Positions 19,482-30,368 of a stretch of 64,000 bases of DNA are shown in pieces. Under the pieces are notes generated by a model. That model saw only the letters and a list, made by a program, of their open reading frames with translations, did no database searches and was not told the DNA's origin. Numbering within the stretch: position 1 is the first letter of the stretch; each line of letters starts with the position of its first letter. The stretch is from Rebecca billardiae RCC1528 (Eukaryota; Haptophyta): positions 868,001-932,000 of the forward strand of contig OZ251232.1 in the NCBI GenBank assembly GCA_965240325.2, written 5' to 3'. A program made the translations under genes and the position numbers.

Positions 19482-19949
19482 CACACGTGTGAGTCATGTT
19501 TCGTCCTTTTTCCCGAGACGTTGATTGGTCAAACGCTCAGCATTCTATGTCCACAATTCCATATCGACACAACACAACTCCTACCAACCTGTGTACTAAA
19601 AACCTTGGGTTAGCTGCACAACGACCAATCAGCGCGCAGCGAGCGGAGAGATTCGAAAACCGAGAATCACTCACGCATTTACTATGATGTTTGCTCTTCG
19701 CCCATGCCAACTTTGCACACGTGTGAGTCATGTTTCGTCCTTTTTCCCGAGACGTTGATTGGTCAAACGCTCAGCATTCTATGTCCACAATTCCATATCG
19801 ACACAACACAACTCCTACCAACCTGTGTACTAAAAACCTTGGGTTAGCTGCACAACGACCAATCAGCGCGCAGCGAGCGGAGAGACTCGAAAACCGAGAA
19901 TCACTCACGCATTTACTATGATGTTTGCTCTTCGCCCATGCCAACTTTG
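19482..19949 (+). repeat. Tandem duplication, 2 x 234 bp, with CCAAT motifs
   Basis: Two adjacent 234-base units (19482-19715 and 19716-19949) differ by about one base. Each starts at a CACACGTGTG palindrome and carries an inverted CCAAT (GATTGGTCAAACG) and a direct CCAATCAGCGCGCAGCG. A third, partial motif (CCAATCAGCACACAGC) follows at about 20001. The CCAAT density suggests promoter-derived DNA, but no gene start is recognised downstream. Confidence 0.75.
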
Positions 19950-20149
19950 CTATTGACAAAAACGCAGCGGCTTGGTTACGACCCATAGAAAGACGACCAC
20001 CAATCAGCACACAGCAAACGAGACAACCTTCACTTTCGAGCGGGCGAAAGGAGCTTTGGCCTTCAACCCGCAGGCATATGCGTTCTGGCGCTGGCCTTCG
20101 TTCGGCGCCCGAGCATCATCGGTAGACGTGTGGCGTGCCGGCCCACGGT

Positions 20150-21400
20150 CCGCCGCCCTCGCCCTGCTCATCTTCATCGTCTCCTCATCCTCCTCGTCGT
20201 CCGCGCCGCCGCCGTGCGCCAGCGCCTCCGCCAGCGCGGCGCCGCGCAGGTGCTCGCGGAACAGCGCGACGGCGCCAGAGCGCGCCGGCCGGCGTGGCGC
20301 CGGCGGGCGGGCGCGCGGCGCTCAGCGCGGTGCCGAGCAGCCCGCCGAGCGCGCGCAGCTGCGCACCCGCCGGCAGCTCGAGCAGCGCCGCGTGGCACGC
20401 GCCCGCGCCGGCGGCGCCGAGCTCCGCGCACAGCACGGACAGCCCTCGTGCCCACGCCGCCGCGCGCCCGCCCGCGCCCGCGGCGTGCAGCGCGCCGAGC
20501 GCGGCGCCGAGCGCGGCGCGCGCTGCGGACGTGTCGGCGGCGCACAGCGCACCCGCCACCGCGCCCAGTGCACACGCGGCACACGCGAGCAGCTTGAGCA
20601 CGCTCGCGCATGCCAACTGCGAGTGCGGAGGCGCTGGGCGCCGAGCTGGCGAAGCGCGGCGCCGAGCTCGACGCGCTGCGCGACGCGGAGACGGACGCGC
20701 TGGGCGCGCGTGGCGCCCTCGTCGCGACGCCCCGTGCAGCAGCTCGAGCAGCCAGCTGTGGAGTAGACGGCCGTCGAGGCGATCGGCGCCGGGCGCCAGC
20801 GCGCACGGGCTCAGCCCGTGCCGCTGGCTCGGGCCGCCGCAGCCGTCTTCGAGGCCGACGCGGCGGAGGAGGCGGCGGGCGAGCACGGCGGCGCGGTGGA
20901 GCAGGCGCGCACGCGCGGCGGCAGGCGCGACGCGCCGCTCGCCTCGTTCCACCCCGAGCTCCGCTCGGTCTCGGTGCGCGGCTGCCGGCAGCGCAGGCCG
21001 GGGCAGCACTGCGCGGCGCGCGCTCTCGCTCCGTCTGCCGGCACGAGGTGCGCCGGCTGAGTGAGCGACCAGCGGCCCGTCGTCGAGCGCATGGCGCCGC
21101 GCGAGCACGTCAAGCAGACTGTGCGCCCGCACGCGCGCACGCGCTGGCCCGCGCCGCGCGGCGCCTATCGCCCTGCCTGCGCGCGCGCGCCGCCCCGCGG
21201 CGGCCGCTTCCCCGCGCGGCGGCCCGCCGGCGACAGTCCTCGGCCCGCCGGCCCGGTGGGCGGTAACTGAGTTGTGGCGGTGGCAGCTCCGAGGCAAACG
21301 AACTGTTACACATGTCCGACTGAGACAGCAGCCGACGGAGGGTGCACCGCGGGCCCCTAACTGCGTTGGTTCTACGGAAGGACCGCGGAACGCGGTCATA
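20150..21400. repeat. GC-rich degenerate coding-like repeat, copy 1
   Basis: Extremely GC-rich stretch with long open frames on both strands. On the - strand an Ala/Leu-rich helical reading (KLLACAACALGAVAGALC...) occupies about 20250-20620 and may be a gene relic. The right part (about 20860-21400), ending GAAGGACCGCGGAACGCGGT, is repeated at about 44870-45362. No family is assigned. Confidence 0.5.
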
Positions 21401-22560
21401 TATATATATATATATATATGTCTAGTCGTCCTTGTGAACGCCGACGGCCAAATGCTGGCTGCCGACACGGAAGGTGCAGGGCACGCATTGCCTGGCCATA
21501 GCGGCAATATGATATGCCAAGGCAGCTTCGGTTTGTGTTGGCTAGCAGCAGCTGTAGCTATATATATATATATATATATACTCATTGTCATCAGTAGCTA
21601 CGTGATGATGTGGGATTTACGCGCGTATCCTCGATGCCTGCTTGGCGAGCGGCAGCAGAATGCAGATGCGGTGGGCTCAGTTCAGCCGCGGCGCGGGCCT
21701 CAGGCTGAGTGAGGGCCTTCGACCACGAGTGCGCCCTGCGTCGCCGGCGGCTGCGGCTCGCGCGCGGGTGGCGCGTCGCGTGCACCGACCATGAGTCACA
21801 TCTTTCGGCAACTCGGCGGTAAGCAACGTTCCGCATCGCGCCCCCTCGCGCTTTGGGCCACTACCGCCTCTCATTCTCGTGACTTCTCTGCGTGCGTGCG
21901 CACTCGGCACACCGAGCGACCGACAGATTGCACCGGTTCCCTCTAATTAATGAGTCGCTACATGCCTCCTCCTCCGTGGGTGCGCCCGGCCACGCGGATC
22001 GCTGCGCTCCATCTCCGTCCCTCCCGCCCGAGCCGGCCGAGGATCCCTCGGGATCGCCCCGGTGCGCAAACGACGTCGTAGCCGGCTCCTACATACTACA
22101 CAAGGACCGCTTGCGGCTACCGCGTGACCGGGCGGCAGACTCTCTGACAGTATCCTCTCTGTCTAGGCTCTCGGGCTCGGCTAGGGAGATGCGAGCCACT
22201 ACTCTTCCCGCCGCGCGGACGACAGCATCCGCCGCTGCTGCTATTTGAGTAGTCGTGCCGCGTGAGTATAGGGCTATAGGCTTCATCGTCGTATATTTAC
22301 TACGCGCGCACACTATGGCGGGCCGTCGCTAGGGCGGCGCTCGCGGCTCGGCCGCTACGGTTAGGGCGGGACGTGGCATATTCTGGCTTCTGCTGCTCCT
22401 GAGACTTCGTTCTGATGCTGCCAGCGCCGCGGCCCGCGGGGCCGGCTGCCTGCTTATCTCTCGTCCTCCTCGGGTTCCATCGCACTCGCACTGCCCCGCC
22501 TGCCCAGCCCCCGCTGGCCGGCCCTCGTGCGTGCGCCTGAGCCGGCCGGGCGCCTCGGAG
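21400..22560. repeat. Composite repeat family B, diverged copy Z
   Basis: After a (TA)n run, 21419-21680 resembles the start of copies X and Y (GTCTAGTCGTCCTTGTGAAC; GGCGAGCGGCAGCAG). About 21730-22560 matches, in inverted orientation, the interior of copy Y (about 41890-42410). A second (TA)n lies at 21561-21580. The arrangement suggests a rearranged, older copy. Confidence 0.6.
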
Positions 22561-22835
22561 AGTCGGAGACGGACGGTCGCGGAGCCGGAGCGGCTGGGCC
22601 CACCGTGTCCGCCGGCTGCCACGGGACCGGGGTGTCAGTGCCCAGGGCATAGCCGGAGTGGACGGTGGCCGGGGATGATGACGGTGTAGTGGCGTCGGCG
22701 TGTGCTCTGCGAGCTGATGCTCGCGCCACATTATGTCACTGATTCGTAGACCGTTGATCATCGATCGCAGCATTGGCCGGCTGGCTCAGCGGCTCAGCCG
22801 CGCCGGCACAATCGCGGGCGACGTAGCGCAGCCGA

Positions 22836-23372
22836 CTAAGTCTCACTTGGGCCCGCTGCCGGTACATCATCCACGTTGCCTGGCACGTCGCATACGCGCC
22901 CCACGACACCCGACGTCAGCATGACCTTGATCCCGCGTGGGTGTGTTGCAGAGTTGGTGAGTATTCGCTCCACTACGCCCACTGTCGTTTCACCTGTGCG
23001 CTGATGCTGCTTCTGCACCACGGTGACGTTCATGCCGACATCGATAGACGCACGTCGTTGAGCACTCGTGGGGGGTCCATGCCCAGGGGCAACGGAGGGC
23101 CGTCTATTCGAGCGGCGGCGATTTGGAGAGGGTTGTGCTCGTGCCGAGAAGAAGGCAGGATTGTAAGGCACACCTGGAGAGCGTGCCCTGCTTGCACTGT
23201 TGCGCCCCATGGTTACAGTGGCAAGCGTGCGCTGCGAGAAGCGTGAATGGGATCGCACTGTTGCGGAGCCCCACACCGCACCCCCCACCGGCGCTGCCGC
23301 GAGCAACAGACCGCAAAGATGTGCACGGAGCCAGTTGTGTCCACGGAGCCAGTTGTGTCCACCGAGCTCCAT
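22836..23372 (-). CDS. YwbE-like (DUF2196) protein
   Basis: The C-terminal 60 residues match the small bacterial YwbE/DUF2196 family: an IDVGMNVTVVQKQHQRTGET segment leads to GVVERILTNSATHPRGIKVM and VGRVCDV, following the family pattern of lysine/glutamine-rich strand, QRTG, LTNS, HP.GIKV and VGRV. In bacteria this family is about 65 residues; here it carries an N-terminal extension of about 100 residues. The ATG at 23372 gives 178 residues with a hydrophobic stretch (CGLLLAAAPVGGAVWG); an ATG at 23210 would give a shorter product. A 17-base tandem duplication near 23331-23365 encodes GHNWLR twice. The biochemical function of the family is unknown. Confidence 0.7.
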   Translation of the reverse strand: MELGGHNWLRGHNWLRAHLCGLLLAAAPVGGAVWGSATVRSHSRFSQRTLATVTMGRNSASRARSPGVPYNPAFFSARAQPSPNRRRSNRRPSVAPGHGPPTSAQRRASIDVGMNVTVVQKQHQRTGETTVGVVERILTNSATHPRGIKVMLTSGVVGRVCDVPGNVDDVPAAGPSET

Positions 23373-23568
23373 GGATTCGCGTGAATGCGTGCAGGGCGAA
23401 AGCCAAGCAGGCGAGCGCACTGGTCGGATGCGAGCGATGTCTCCGGCGCCCCGCCCCGGCCGGGGCCGGCCAACCGTCGTCGTTGGCCGCGAATGATTCC
23501 TAAATAGACTTATAGACCACGAACTTGCCTTTTCGACGAAACGGAGCAGGCAAAACGGTCATCGAGCG

Positions 23569-24639
23569 ATGACGGCCGCCGAACTCCGAACGGATCCACC
23601 CACACGTCGAGTGACAGCCACTTCGGCCCAGCAGACCAGCAGACGACGCCATCCGCCAACGCCGTGCATGGGCATGCGTGCGGACGAGGGTGCGGCAGTG
23701 GCTGCTACGGCCAAGGTGGCGGAAGACGAGGCAGCGGCCGTGGTTATGCCAACGAAGGCGGAGGACGAGGCATTCGTGCCTGCGCCTGCCGTTGCGACGG
23801 AGGAGGACCCGGCAGCGGCGGCGGCGAAGACGGCAGATGACGAGGTTGCAGCAGCCGAAGCAGCCATCGCCAAAGTGGCCCTACAGGAGCAAGCTGTGCC
23901 CGGCGTTGCAGCCCCGGGCGTGGACGAGGTCGCTCAGCTCAAGGGCTCTGCTCAGCCGGTGCCAGCCGCTGCCACCGAGGATCCCACCGCGCTTGAGCGC
24001 CCCGCACAAGCGTCAGGCAGCGAGACCGCACGCTACTCGGCGCTGACCGAGGATGAGCTTTACCCGACCGTTCTGCGCTGGGTGGGTGAGGTGACGGGCA
24101 GGCCTGCGCCTGACCCACCCCTCGATACGCACGCGGTGCACACCCACCTCAAGAACGGCGTCGAGCTGTGCGCGCTGATCAACGCTATCCGGCCGGGCAG
24201 CATCAAGCGCGTCGAGAAGCCGATGGGCCCATTCCAGCAGCGTGAGAACATCGCGCGCTTCCTCACGGCCGCGACCGAGCTGGGGGTGGAGGGCCACTCC
24301 CTCTTCCTCACCGGGGACCTCTTCGACGGCACCAACATCAAGCAGGTGTGCCACTGCCTCTTCGCGCTCGGGCGCGCGTGCCACTCGATCGAGGGCTACT
24401 CCGGGCCCACGCTCGGCAAGCCCTCGGCCAAGCTGGGCAAGCACCGCCAGGCGAGCTACAAGGTGAACACCGGCGAGGGCTTGTGGGGGAAATCGGCATC
24501 GGAGCGGCGCGCGAGCGCTGGGAGCGACGCCAGGCTCCGCGCCACCAGCGCGACCGGACCGATCACGGAACGCTACGCGCGCACCAGCCACGCACCTGCA
24601 CAGGCTGAAGCCGACCCGACGGTCCCACGCCCGTCGTGA
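23569..24639 (+). CDS. Calponin-homology (transgelin-like) protein
   Basis: A 356-residue protein in one exon with an ATG at 23569. The first 155 residues are Ala/Glu/Val-rich and disordered. Residues about 160-275 form a single calponin-homology domain: LRWVGEVTG, then LKNGVELCALINAIRPGSIK, then QQRENIARFLTAATELGV and LFLTGDLFDGTNIKQV. This order (W, LK.GV.LC.LIN, EN...FL, DLF) is the transgelin/calponin type that binds actin. A segment after it (GPTLGKPSAKLGKHRQASYK) resembles a lone calponin repeat. The likely role is actin-filament cross-linking or stabilisation in the cytosol. It is divergent from the YwbE-like gene. Confidence 0.85.
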   Translation: MTAAELRTDPPTRRVTATSAQQTSRRRHPPTPCMGMRADEGAAVAATAKVAEDEAAAVVMPTKAEDEAFVPAPAVATEEDPAAAAAKTADDEVAAAEAAIAKVALQEQAVPGVAAPGVDEVAQLKGSAQPVPAAATEDPTALERPAQASGSETARYSALTEDELYPTVLRWVGEVTGRPAPDPPLDTHAVHTHLKNGVELCALINAIRPGSIKRVEKPMGPFQQRENIARFLTAATELGVEGHSLFLTGDLFDGTNIKQVCHCLFALGRACHSIEGYSGPTLGKPSAKLGKHRQASYKVNTGEGLWGKSASERRASAGSDARLRATSATGPITERYARTSHAPAQAEADPTVPRPS

Positions 24640-25278
24640 CGCGCGGCAAGCAGCACGTCGGCGCGTGGGCAGCCTGGGGCCGAGAGTCGCGATGGCGCGT
24701 GCGCGCGAAGGCGCACCAGCCCCTGCGGGGCTACGATAAGCATTCGCGCACGTCGAGCCGGCGCAGGAGGCGGCGGCGCCGCTTCTGACTATCTGCAGAT
24801 GGGGGCACACACAGACAGCAGAGTCTGTCTCAGTCTGCGGCCGTCGTGACTGTCCTGAGTGGCATCAGTCCTACGGCTACGACATCCGAGACCGCCGAGT
24901 GGCGAGTGCTGGGTCTGACTGGTGTCGTCTTCACACATGATGCCCACCGTGCCCGCGACGATCAAGGCCAGCTAGCGCGCCTGACCAGATCAGAACATCG
25001 TTCTCCGCGACGACGGACACCTCGGGGCGGCCCATGGCACGCCCCCGACGGCCGCCCTCGGCCCCGTCCCTCCGCCTCGGAGAGTGGACGTCAACAAGAC
25101 AAGACTCCTGACCAGCCGGCGAGTCCTGCGAAGCAGCAGTGGAAAGTCCTGCTCGCTGTAGCCAAGTGGACACGTCGATCACTCGGTCCTATTCGGCTGG
25201 GGCGCCATTAGCGGTACTATTGAACCTTGATTCACGCTCATTAGCGCCGGCATCCTGCCAGCTCGGACGCGCGGCACG
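24640..25278. other. Intergenic
   Basis: GC-rich spacer between two + strand genes. No gene, repeat or RNA was recognised; the open frames are antisense extensions or lack motifs. Confidence 0.45.
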
Positions 25279-26085
25279 ATGTCGATGATGCGCACGTTGC
25301 TCACGATCAACGCTGCCCTCCTGCTCTGCGTCTCCGTCGAGGCGCAGCTGCCACGCGGCTTTGCGCGGCCAACTGGCGCGGGCGCGGCGGCGGGTGCACA
25401 GGAGCCATCGCAGATGCCGTCGGGCGCAGATTCGGCGAAGCTCGGCCTCGCGGGCCTACAGAAGCTTGCGAAGGATCCCTCTGGCTCGATGGCAGAGATT
25501 ATGGAGGCGCTGAAGGACCCGCAAGCGATGAAGGAGGCAAAGGCCATGATGGAGGACCCCGGGTTCAAGGCCGAGATGGAGAAGATGATGGGCCCGATGA
25601 AGCGCGCAATGGGCGCACTCAAGAACGAGCACCAGATCAACGACCTCGAGGCGCGACAGGGGAGCGAGAACGTGCGTGCGCGCGGCGCCAGTGGGCCGCG
25701 GGCGCGTGCGGGTGTGTGCCCTTCCGCTATGCATGGCCAAACATCCTCACCTGCCGCGCCGCTGACGCGCCGCACCTCGCGCGCCCGCATGCGCGCGCAG
25801 GCGCAACTCGGCATGGCTGGCCTCGCGCGCGCGATGCAGGACCCAAAGATGATCGCCGACGCGATGCGGGCTATGCAGGACCCCGAGACCATGGCGCAGG
25901 TGCGCAAGATGATGGCTGATCCGGCGTTTGCGCAGATGGTGTCGCAGCAGATGGAAGGCGCGAACGAGCTGTTCGGCTCGCTGAACGGCGCGCAGGGTGA
26001 GGCATTGGGCAGCCGGATGCGCGGGCTCGCCGACTATCTCAAGCTCCAGGATGAGCAGCAGCAGCTCAAGGACATGCTGGGCTGA
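25279..26085 (+). CDS. STI1/DP-repeat protein with N-terminal signal peptide
   Basis: Two exons, 25279-25671 and 25801-26085, both phase 0, give 225 residues. The 129-base intron (GTGCGT...GCGCAG) is a multiple of three without a stop, so retention would keep the frame. The ATG at 25279 opens a signal sequence (MRTLLTINAALLLCVSVEA). Mature repeats are Met-rich amphipathic helices carrying DP motifs: ALKDPQAMKEAKAMMEDPGF and, later, AMQDPKMIADAMRAMQDPET with MMADPAFAQMV. These are STI1 (HOP/Tic40-type) chaperone-binding domains. No TPR was seen. With a signal peptide, the protein acts in the ER lumen or, via a bipartite route, in a secondary plastid, perhaps as an Hsp co-chaperone; the location is inferred. 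Confidence 0.8.
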   Translation: MSMMRTLLTINAALLLCVSVEAQLPRGFARPTGAGAAAGAQEPSQMPSGADSAKLGLAGLQKLAKDPSGSMAEIMEALKDPQAMKEAKAMMEDPGFKAEMEKMMGPMKRAMGALKNEHQINDLEARQGSENVRARGASGPRARAGVCPSAMHGQTSSPAAPLTRRTSRARMRAQAQLGMAGLARAMQDPKMIADAMRAMQDPETMAQVRKMMADPAFAQMVSQQMEGANELFGSLNGAQGEALGSRMRGLADYLKLQDEQQQLKDMLG

Positions 26086-26556
26086 TCGGTCGACGACGAT
26101 GTGATATAGCTTACACGTTATTATTTCATAGGTCATGACGAAATAAATACTGACTGGGAAACGAGCCGCGTCGTGGGCACCTCGCGCAGTAGATGACCGT
26201 AGCAGACGCGACGCCGTCATGCCGGAACGTCGAGCAGCGTCGCCGTCTGTCTGCGCTGCGAGTGAGGCCGAGCTGCTCATCCGCCGACTTCGTCTGATCG
26301 CGAGCGCGTGCGTGCCATATCGTGCACATCCCTCGGCCTCATCTCCCCGGCTGCTGCGTGCTCTCAACTGTCCCGCTGAGGCGACGAGGGTGCTCATGCG
26401 CCGCCCAGGTCACTTGGGCTAGTGCTAGCCAGTCACCTGTAGCGTCGCCCCGCCACGCACGGCCAGGCGCCCGACCCTCGGACTGCGCTCGGCAGTCGAC
26501 AGCCGGCAGGCCGCGCGCGACCCGTGCAGGGGCATGGGTGTGGCCGGGCGGCGACC
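26086..26556. other. Intergenic between convergent genes
   Basis: Holds the 3' ends of the STI1-like (+) and ribonucleotide reductase (-) genes. Nothing else was recognised. Confidence 0.5.
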
Positions 26557-29254
26557 TCACGCGCCGCACGAGAGGCACGCCTCCTTGTTGTCGATGGAGC
26601 ACACCAGCTGCGCCATCGCCGCCTCGCGCTTCGCGTCCATGTCCGGGCCGCTCTCGCCCGCGTCCGACTGCGCCTTTGCCAGGAGCGCCTGCTGATCGAC
26701 TGTGAACTTGATCGCGTCGGCCGCGGCGCGCGAGCGCAGGTAGTACATGCCGGTCTTGAGGCCCCTCTTCCACGCGTAGAAGTGCATGGACGAGAGCTTG
26801 CCGTAGTTGGCGTCCTGCACGAAGACGTTGAACGACTGCGACTGGTCGATGAACGCGCCGCGGTCGGCGGCCATGTCGATCAGGTCGCGCTGCTTGATCT
26901 CCCAGCACGTCTTGTAGATGGACTTGACGTCCGCCGGGATCTGCGCGCGCGCGGGGCGGCGCGCGCGCGCGGCGATGAGCACCGCCGCCTGTCCGAGGCG
27001 GCGCGCGCAGCCTCGCGCACCTCGGGGATGTTCTGCACGGAGCCGTTGTGCGCGATGATCTGGTTGCGGATGCCCGCCGTCCACAGCCCGCGCTCCATCA
27101 GGTCGCGCAGCAGGTACTTGTTCACGACGGTGAACTCGCCCGCGAGCACCCTGCGCGTGTAGATGTTGGATGTGTACGGCTCGAAGCACTCGTTGTTGCC
27201 CAGGATCTGCGCGGTGGAGGCGGTGGGCATCGGCGCGACGAGGAGCGAGTTGCGCACGCCGTGCTGCGCGATGCGCGCGCGCAGCTCCGCCCAGTCGTGC
27301 CGCGCGCTCGGCGTGATGCCCCACATGTCGAACTGCAGCACGCCCTTGGAGACGGGCGATCCCTCGTACGTCTCGTAGGCGCCCTCGAGCGCCGCGAGGT
27401 CGCACGACGCGCTCAGCGCGCCGAAGTAGATCGTCTCGAAGATCTCGCGGTTGAGCGCCTTGGCGGCGTCGGAGTCGAAGGGCATGCGCATCAGGATGAA
27501 CGCGTCCGCGAGGCCCTGCACGCCGATCCCCACCGGGCGGTGCCGCATGTTGGACTTCTTCGCCTCCTCGACCGGGTAGTAGTTGTGGTCGATCACGCGG
27601 TTCAGATTGCGCGCGACCGTGTACGAGATGCGCTTGAGGCCGTCGTGGTCGAAGGAGGCGCCGTCGGCGGCGACGAAGCGCGGCAGCGCGATCGACGCGA
27701 GGTTGCACACCGCCACCTCGTCCGGCGCCGTGTACTCGACCACCTCCGTGCACAGGTTGGAGCAGCGGATGGTGCCGAGGTTCTGCTGGTTGGACTTGCG
27801 GTTGCACGAGTCCTTGTACAGCATGTACGGCGTGCCCGTCTCGATCTGCGAGTCGAGGATGGCGAACCAGAGCTCCTGCGCCTGCACGGTCTTCTTCGCC
27901 TTGCCCGCGCGCTCGTACTCGGCGAACTTGGCCTCGAACGCCTCGCCCCAGCTGTCGGCGAGCCCGGGGCACTCGTGCGGGCAGAAGAGCGGCCACTCGC
28001 CGTTCGCCTGCACGCGCTCCATGAAGATGTCGGGGATCCACATCGCGTAGAAGAGGTCGCGCGCGCGCGCCTCCTCCTTGCCGTGGTTCTTCTTCAGGTC
28101 GAGGAAGTCGAACACGTCCGCGTGCCACGGCTCGAGGTACACGGCGAACGCGCCCTTGCGCTTGCCGCCGCCCTGGTCCACGTAGCGCGCGGTCGAGTCG
28201 AACACGCGCAGCATCGGCACCAGCCCGTTCGACGAGCCGCCCGTGCCCTTGATGTACGAGCCGCTCGCGCGGATGTCGGTGCACGAGATGCCGATGCCGC
28301 CGGCCGCCTTCGAGATCTTCGCGCACAGCTTCAGCGTCTCGAAGATCCCGAGGATCGAGTCCTCCTGCATCTGCAGGAGGAAGCAGCTCGACATCTGCGG
28401 CTGCGGCGTGCCCGCGTTGAACATCGTCGGCGTCGCGTGCGTGAACCTGCGCGCCGGGCGGAGCGGGCGGAGGGACGGGCGGGGCGGTTGGCCACGCGAC
28501 GCGCGGGCCAGGGTACGCCTGCGCAGGCACCGCCCGCCCGCGGCCCACACGCAGCTGCGCACGGGCGAGGCTGCCCGCAGCCACCGGAGCGCTTGCGCGC
28601 GCCCGCGCCCTGCGCCCCGTGCGGCGGCGCGCGCGCGGAGCGAGCGTGGCCCCGCGGCGCGCACCAGCGCTCGGACATGAGGTTGTACGTCTCGATCACC
28701 GAGTCCAGATCGCGCTTGTGGATGCCGATCGCGACGCGCATCAGCATGTGCTGCGGCCGCTCGACCGGATCGCCGTGCATGCGGAGCAGGTACGAGCGCT
28801 CGAGCGTCTTGAAGCCGAAGTAGTCGTACTCAAAGTCGCGGTCGTAGACGATCGTGCCATCGAGGCGCTCGGCGTTCTCCTCGACGATCTCGAGCACCTC
28901 GTCCGAGATGAGCGCGGCCGGCTTGCTCGTCTTCGGGTCGACGTACGAGTGCAGCTTGCGCATCGTCGCGGCAAACGACTTGTCCGTCATCTTGTGCAGG
29001 TTGGAGACGGCGATGCGCGCGGCGAGGCGCGCGTAATCGGGGTGCTGCGTGGTCATGTAGGCCGCCGTCTGCGCCGCGAGGTCGTCCAGCTCCACCGTCG
29101 TGACCCCGTTGAACACGCCGGCGATCACCTTCTGCGCGATGATCACAGGCTCGATCACTGCAGGGTCGAAGCTGTAGCAGAGCTTCTTGATGCGCGCGGT
29201 GATCTTGTCGAACATGACCGGCTCGCGCCGCCCATCCCGCTTGACGACGAACAT
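26557..29254 (-). CDS. RNR1: Ribonucleoside-diphosphate reductase large subunit (class Ia)
   Basis: Three exons, 29254-28665, 28446-27021 and 26940-26557, with phases 2 and 0, give 799 residues, the usual eukaryotic length. It reduces NDPs to dNDPs for DNA synthesis with the small (R2) subunit. An N-terminal ATP-cone ([20 protein letters not shown]) is followed by the active-site and redox Cys motifs QMSSCFL, SNLCTEV and VCNLASIAL, then the radical-transfer Tyr region. The C-terminus ends CLSCGA, the swinging CxxC that re-reduces the active site. Introns of 218 and 80 bases start GTGCGC and end GCGCAG; exon joins restore the family sequence ([20 protein letters not shown]-type joint IPE-IPADVK). 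Complete and intact. The start at 29254 is ATG. Confidence 0.97.
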
Positions 29255-29497
29255 CGCGACCCGCTGCTAACGCGCTGTGTGGCACTCGCCTCGGCGAGAT
29301 GTGCGGCAGACAGGTGCGCACGCTGCACCCCGGCTCGGCAATGTCGTCGTCCAGTGGCCCGAGCGCTGAATAGGACAACGGTCATTCTTGGTATGTATCC
29401 ACATTCCGGAGCACGCACAGTCACACCGGTCCCGGACGAGACCCCTTCAGGGAAATCGTGCTCGGCTGGGGTCGCGGCTGCGCTGGCGGCTGAGGTC

Positions 29498-29606
29498 CTG
29501 GCGGGTTGAGACCCCGCCTTTTCTGACGAGCTCCGCGCTGGCGCGGAGCGGCGTCGCCAGAAAATCGACGTCGCGGAGATGAAACGGCTGGGTCTCAATC
29601 AGCCAG
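29498..29606. mobile_element. 109-bp MITE inside the left foldback arm
   Basis: Terminal inverted repeats: the left end is CTGGCGGGTTGAGACCC and the right end, inverted, is CTGGCTGATTGAGACCC. The 9-base word GCTGAGGTC flanks both sides (29489-29497 and 29607-29615). The right foldback arm has a single GCTGAGGTC at the matching place and lacks the insert. The interior contains a GC hairpin around CTCCGCGCTGGCGCGGAG. Confidence 0.85.
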
Positions 29607-30368
29607 GCTGAGGTCGGACCTCAGCCGAGCCGAGGCCGGCTGAGGTCGATCTCCACATACGGGGAAAGCGCGAGATAGTAGGCGCCGCGCGCGCCGAGGC
29701 GCCTTGCGCCTCCTCGCACGTCGCACCGACGCGTGGCACGCGACTCACGCGGCTGTGCATCGGCGCTGAGGTACAAGGGTCCATCCGCGCCGATCGCGCG
29801 CGTGCGCACGCCCTTCCTCGCCGCTGCGGCAGGCGCACGCGCTTCGCGAGCCGCCATGCGTGCGCTGGGAGGCAAAAGCGCACGCGCGCGGCGAGGCACG
29901 TTGAACGCCCCAGACGCAGCGATGCGTCGTATGGCGTAGCACATGTCACACGCGTGCTCTCAGCTTCGCGTGGCGCCGCGCGTGTGCACGGTCTCGGCGG
30001 TGCGCGTCGCGCGCTTTGCGCAGCCGCCAGCACACAGCCAGCTGACCCACGTGCGCCCGGCGTCGTCGAGTGGGCTGTGCACTGCGCGCACGAGGCGTGG
30101 CGCTGCGTGCCTGGCTCGTGGATGGTATGATGCCCGCGCTCTGCGCCCCGCCTGGCGCTTGGCCAGCGATGTGTACCTCCGCGGCCAAGCTGTTCCGCGG
30201 CGTGGCAGGCGGTGCGATCGCAAGGCGCGGCCGGTTCCAGCCGCCGGCTCGCCGGCCATGCGCACCGGGACATGTGGTGCCATGTCGGCCTCGCGAGCGC
30301 GCGCGGGTGTCACGTAGTGATGCAACTGCCCCTCGGCGGCCGCAGGACGGTCGCGGCCGCAGCCTGGC

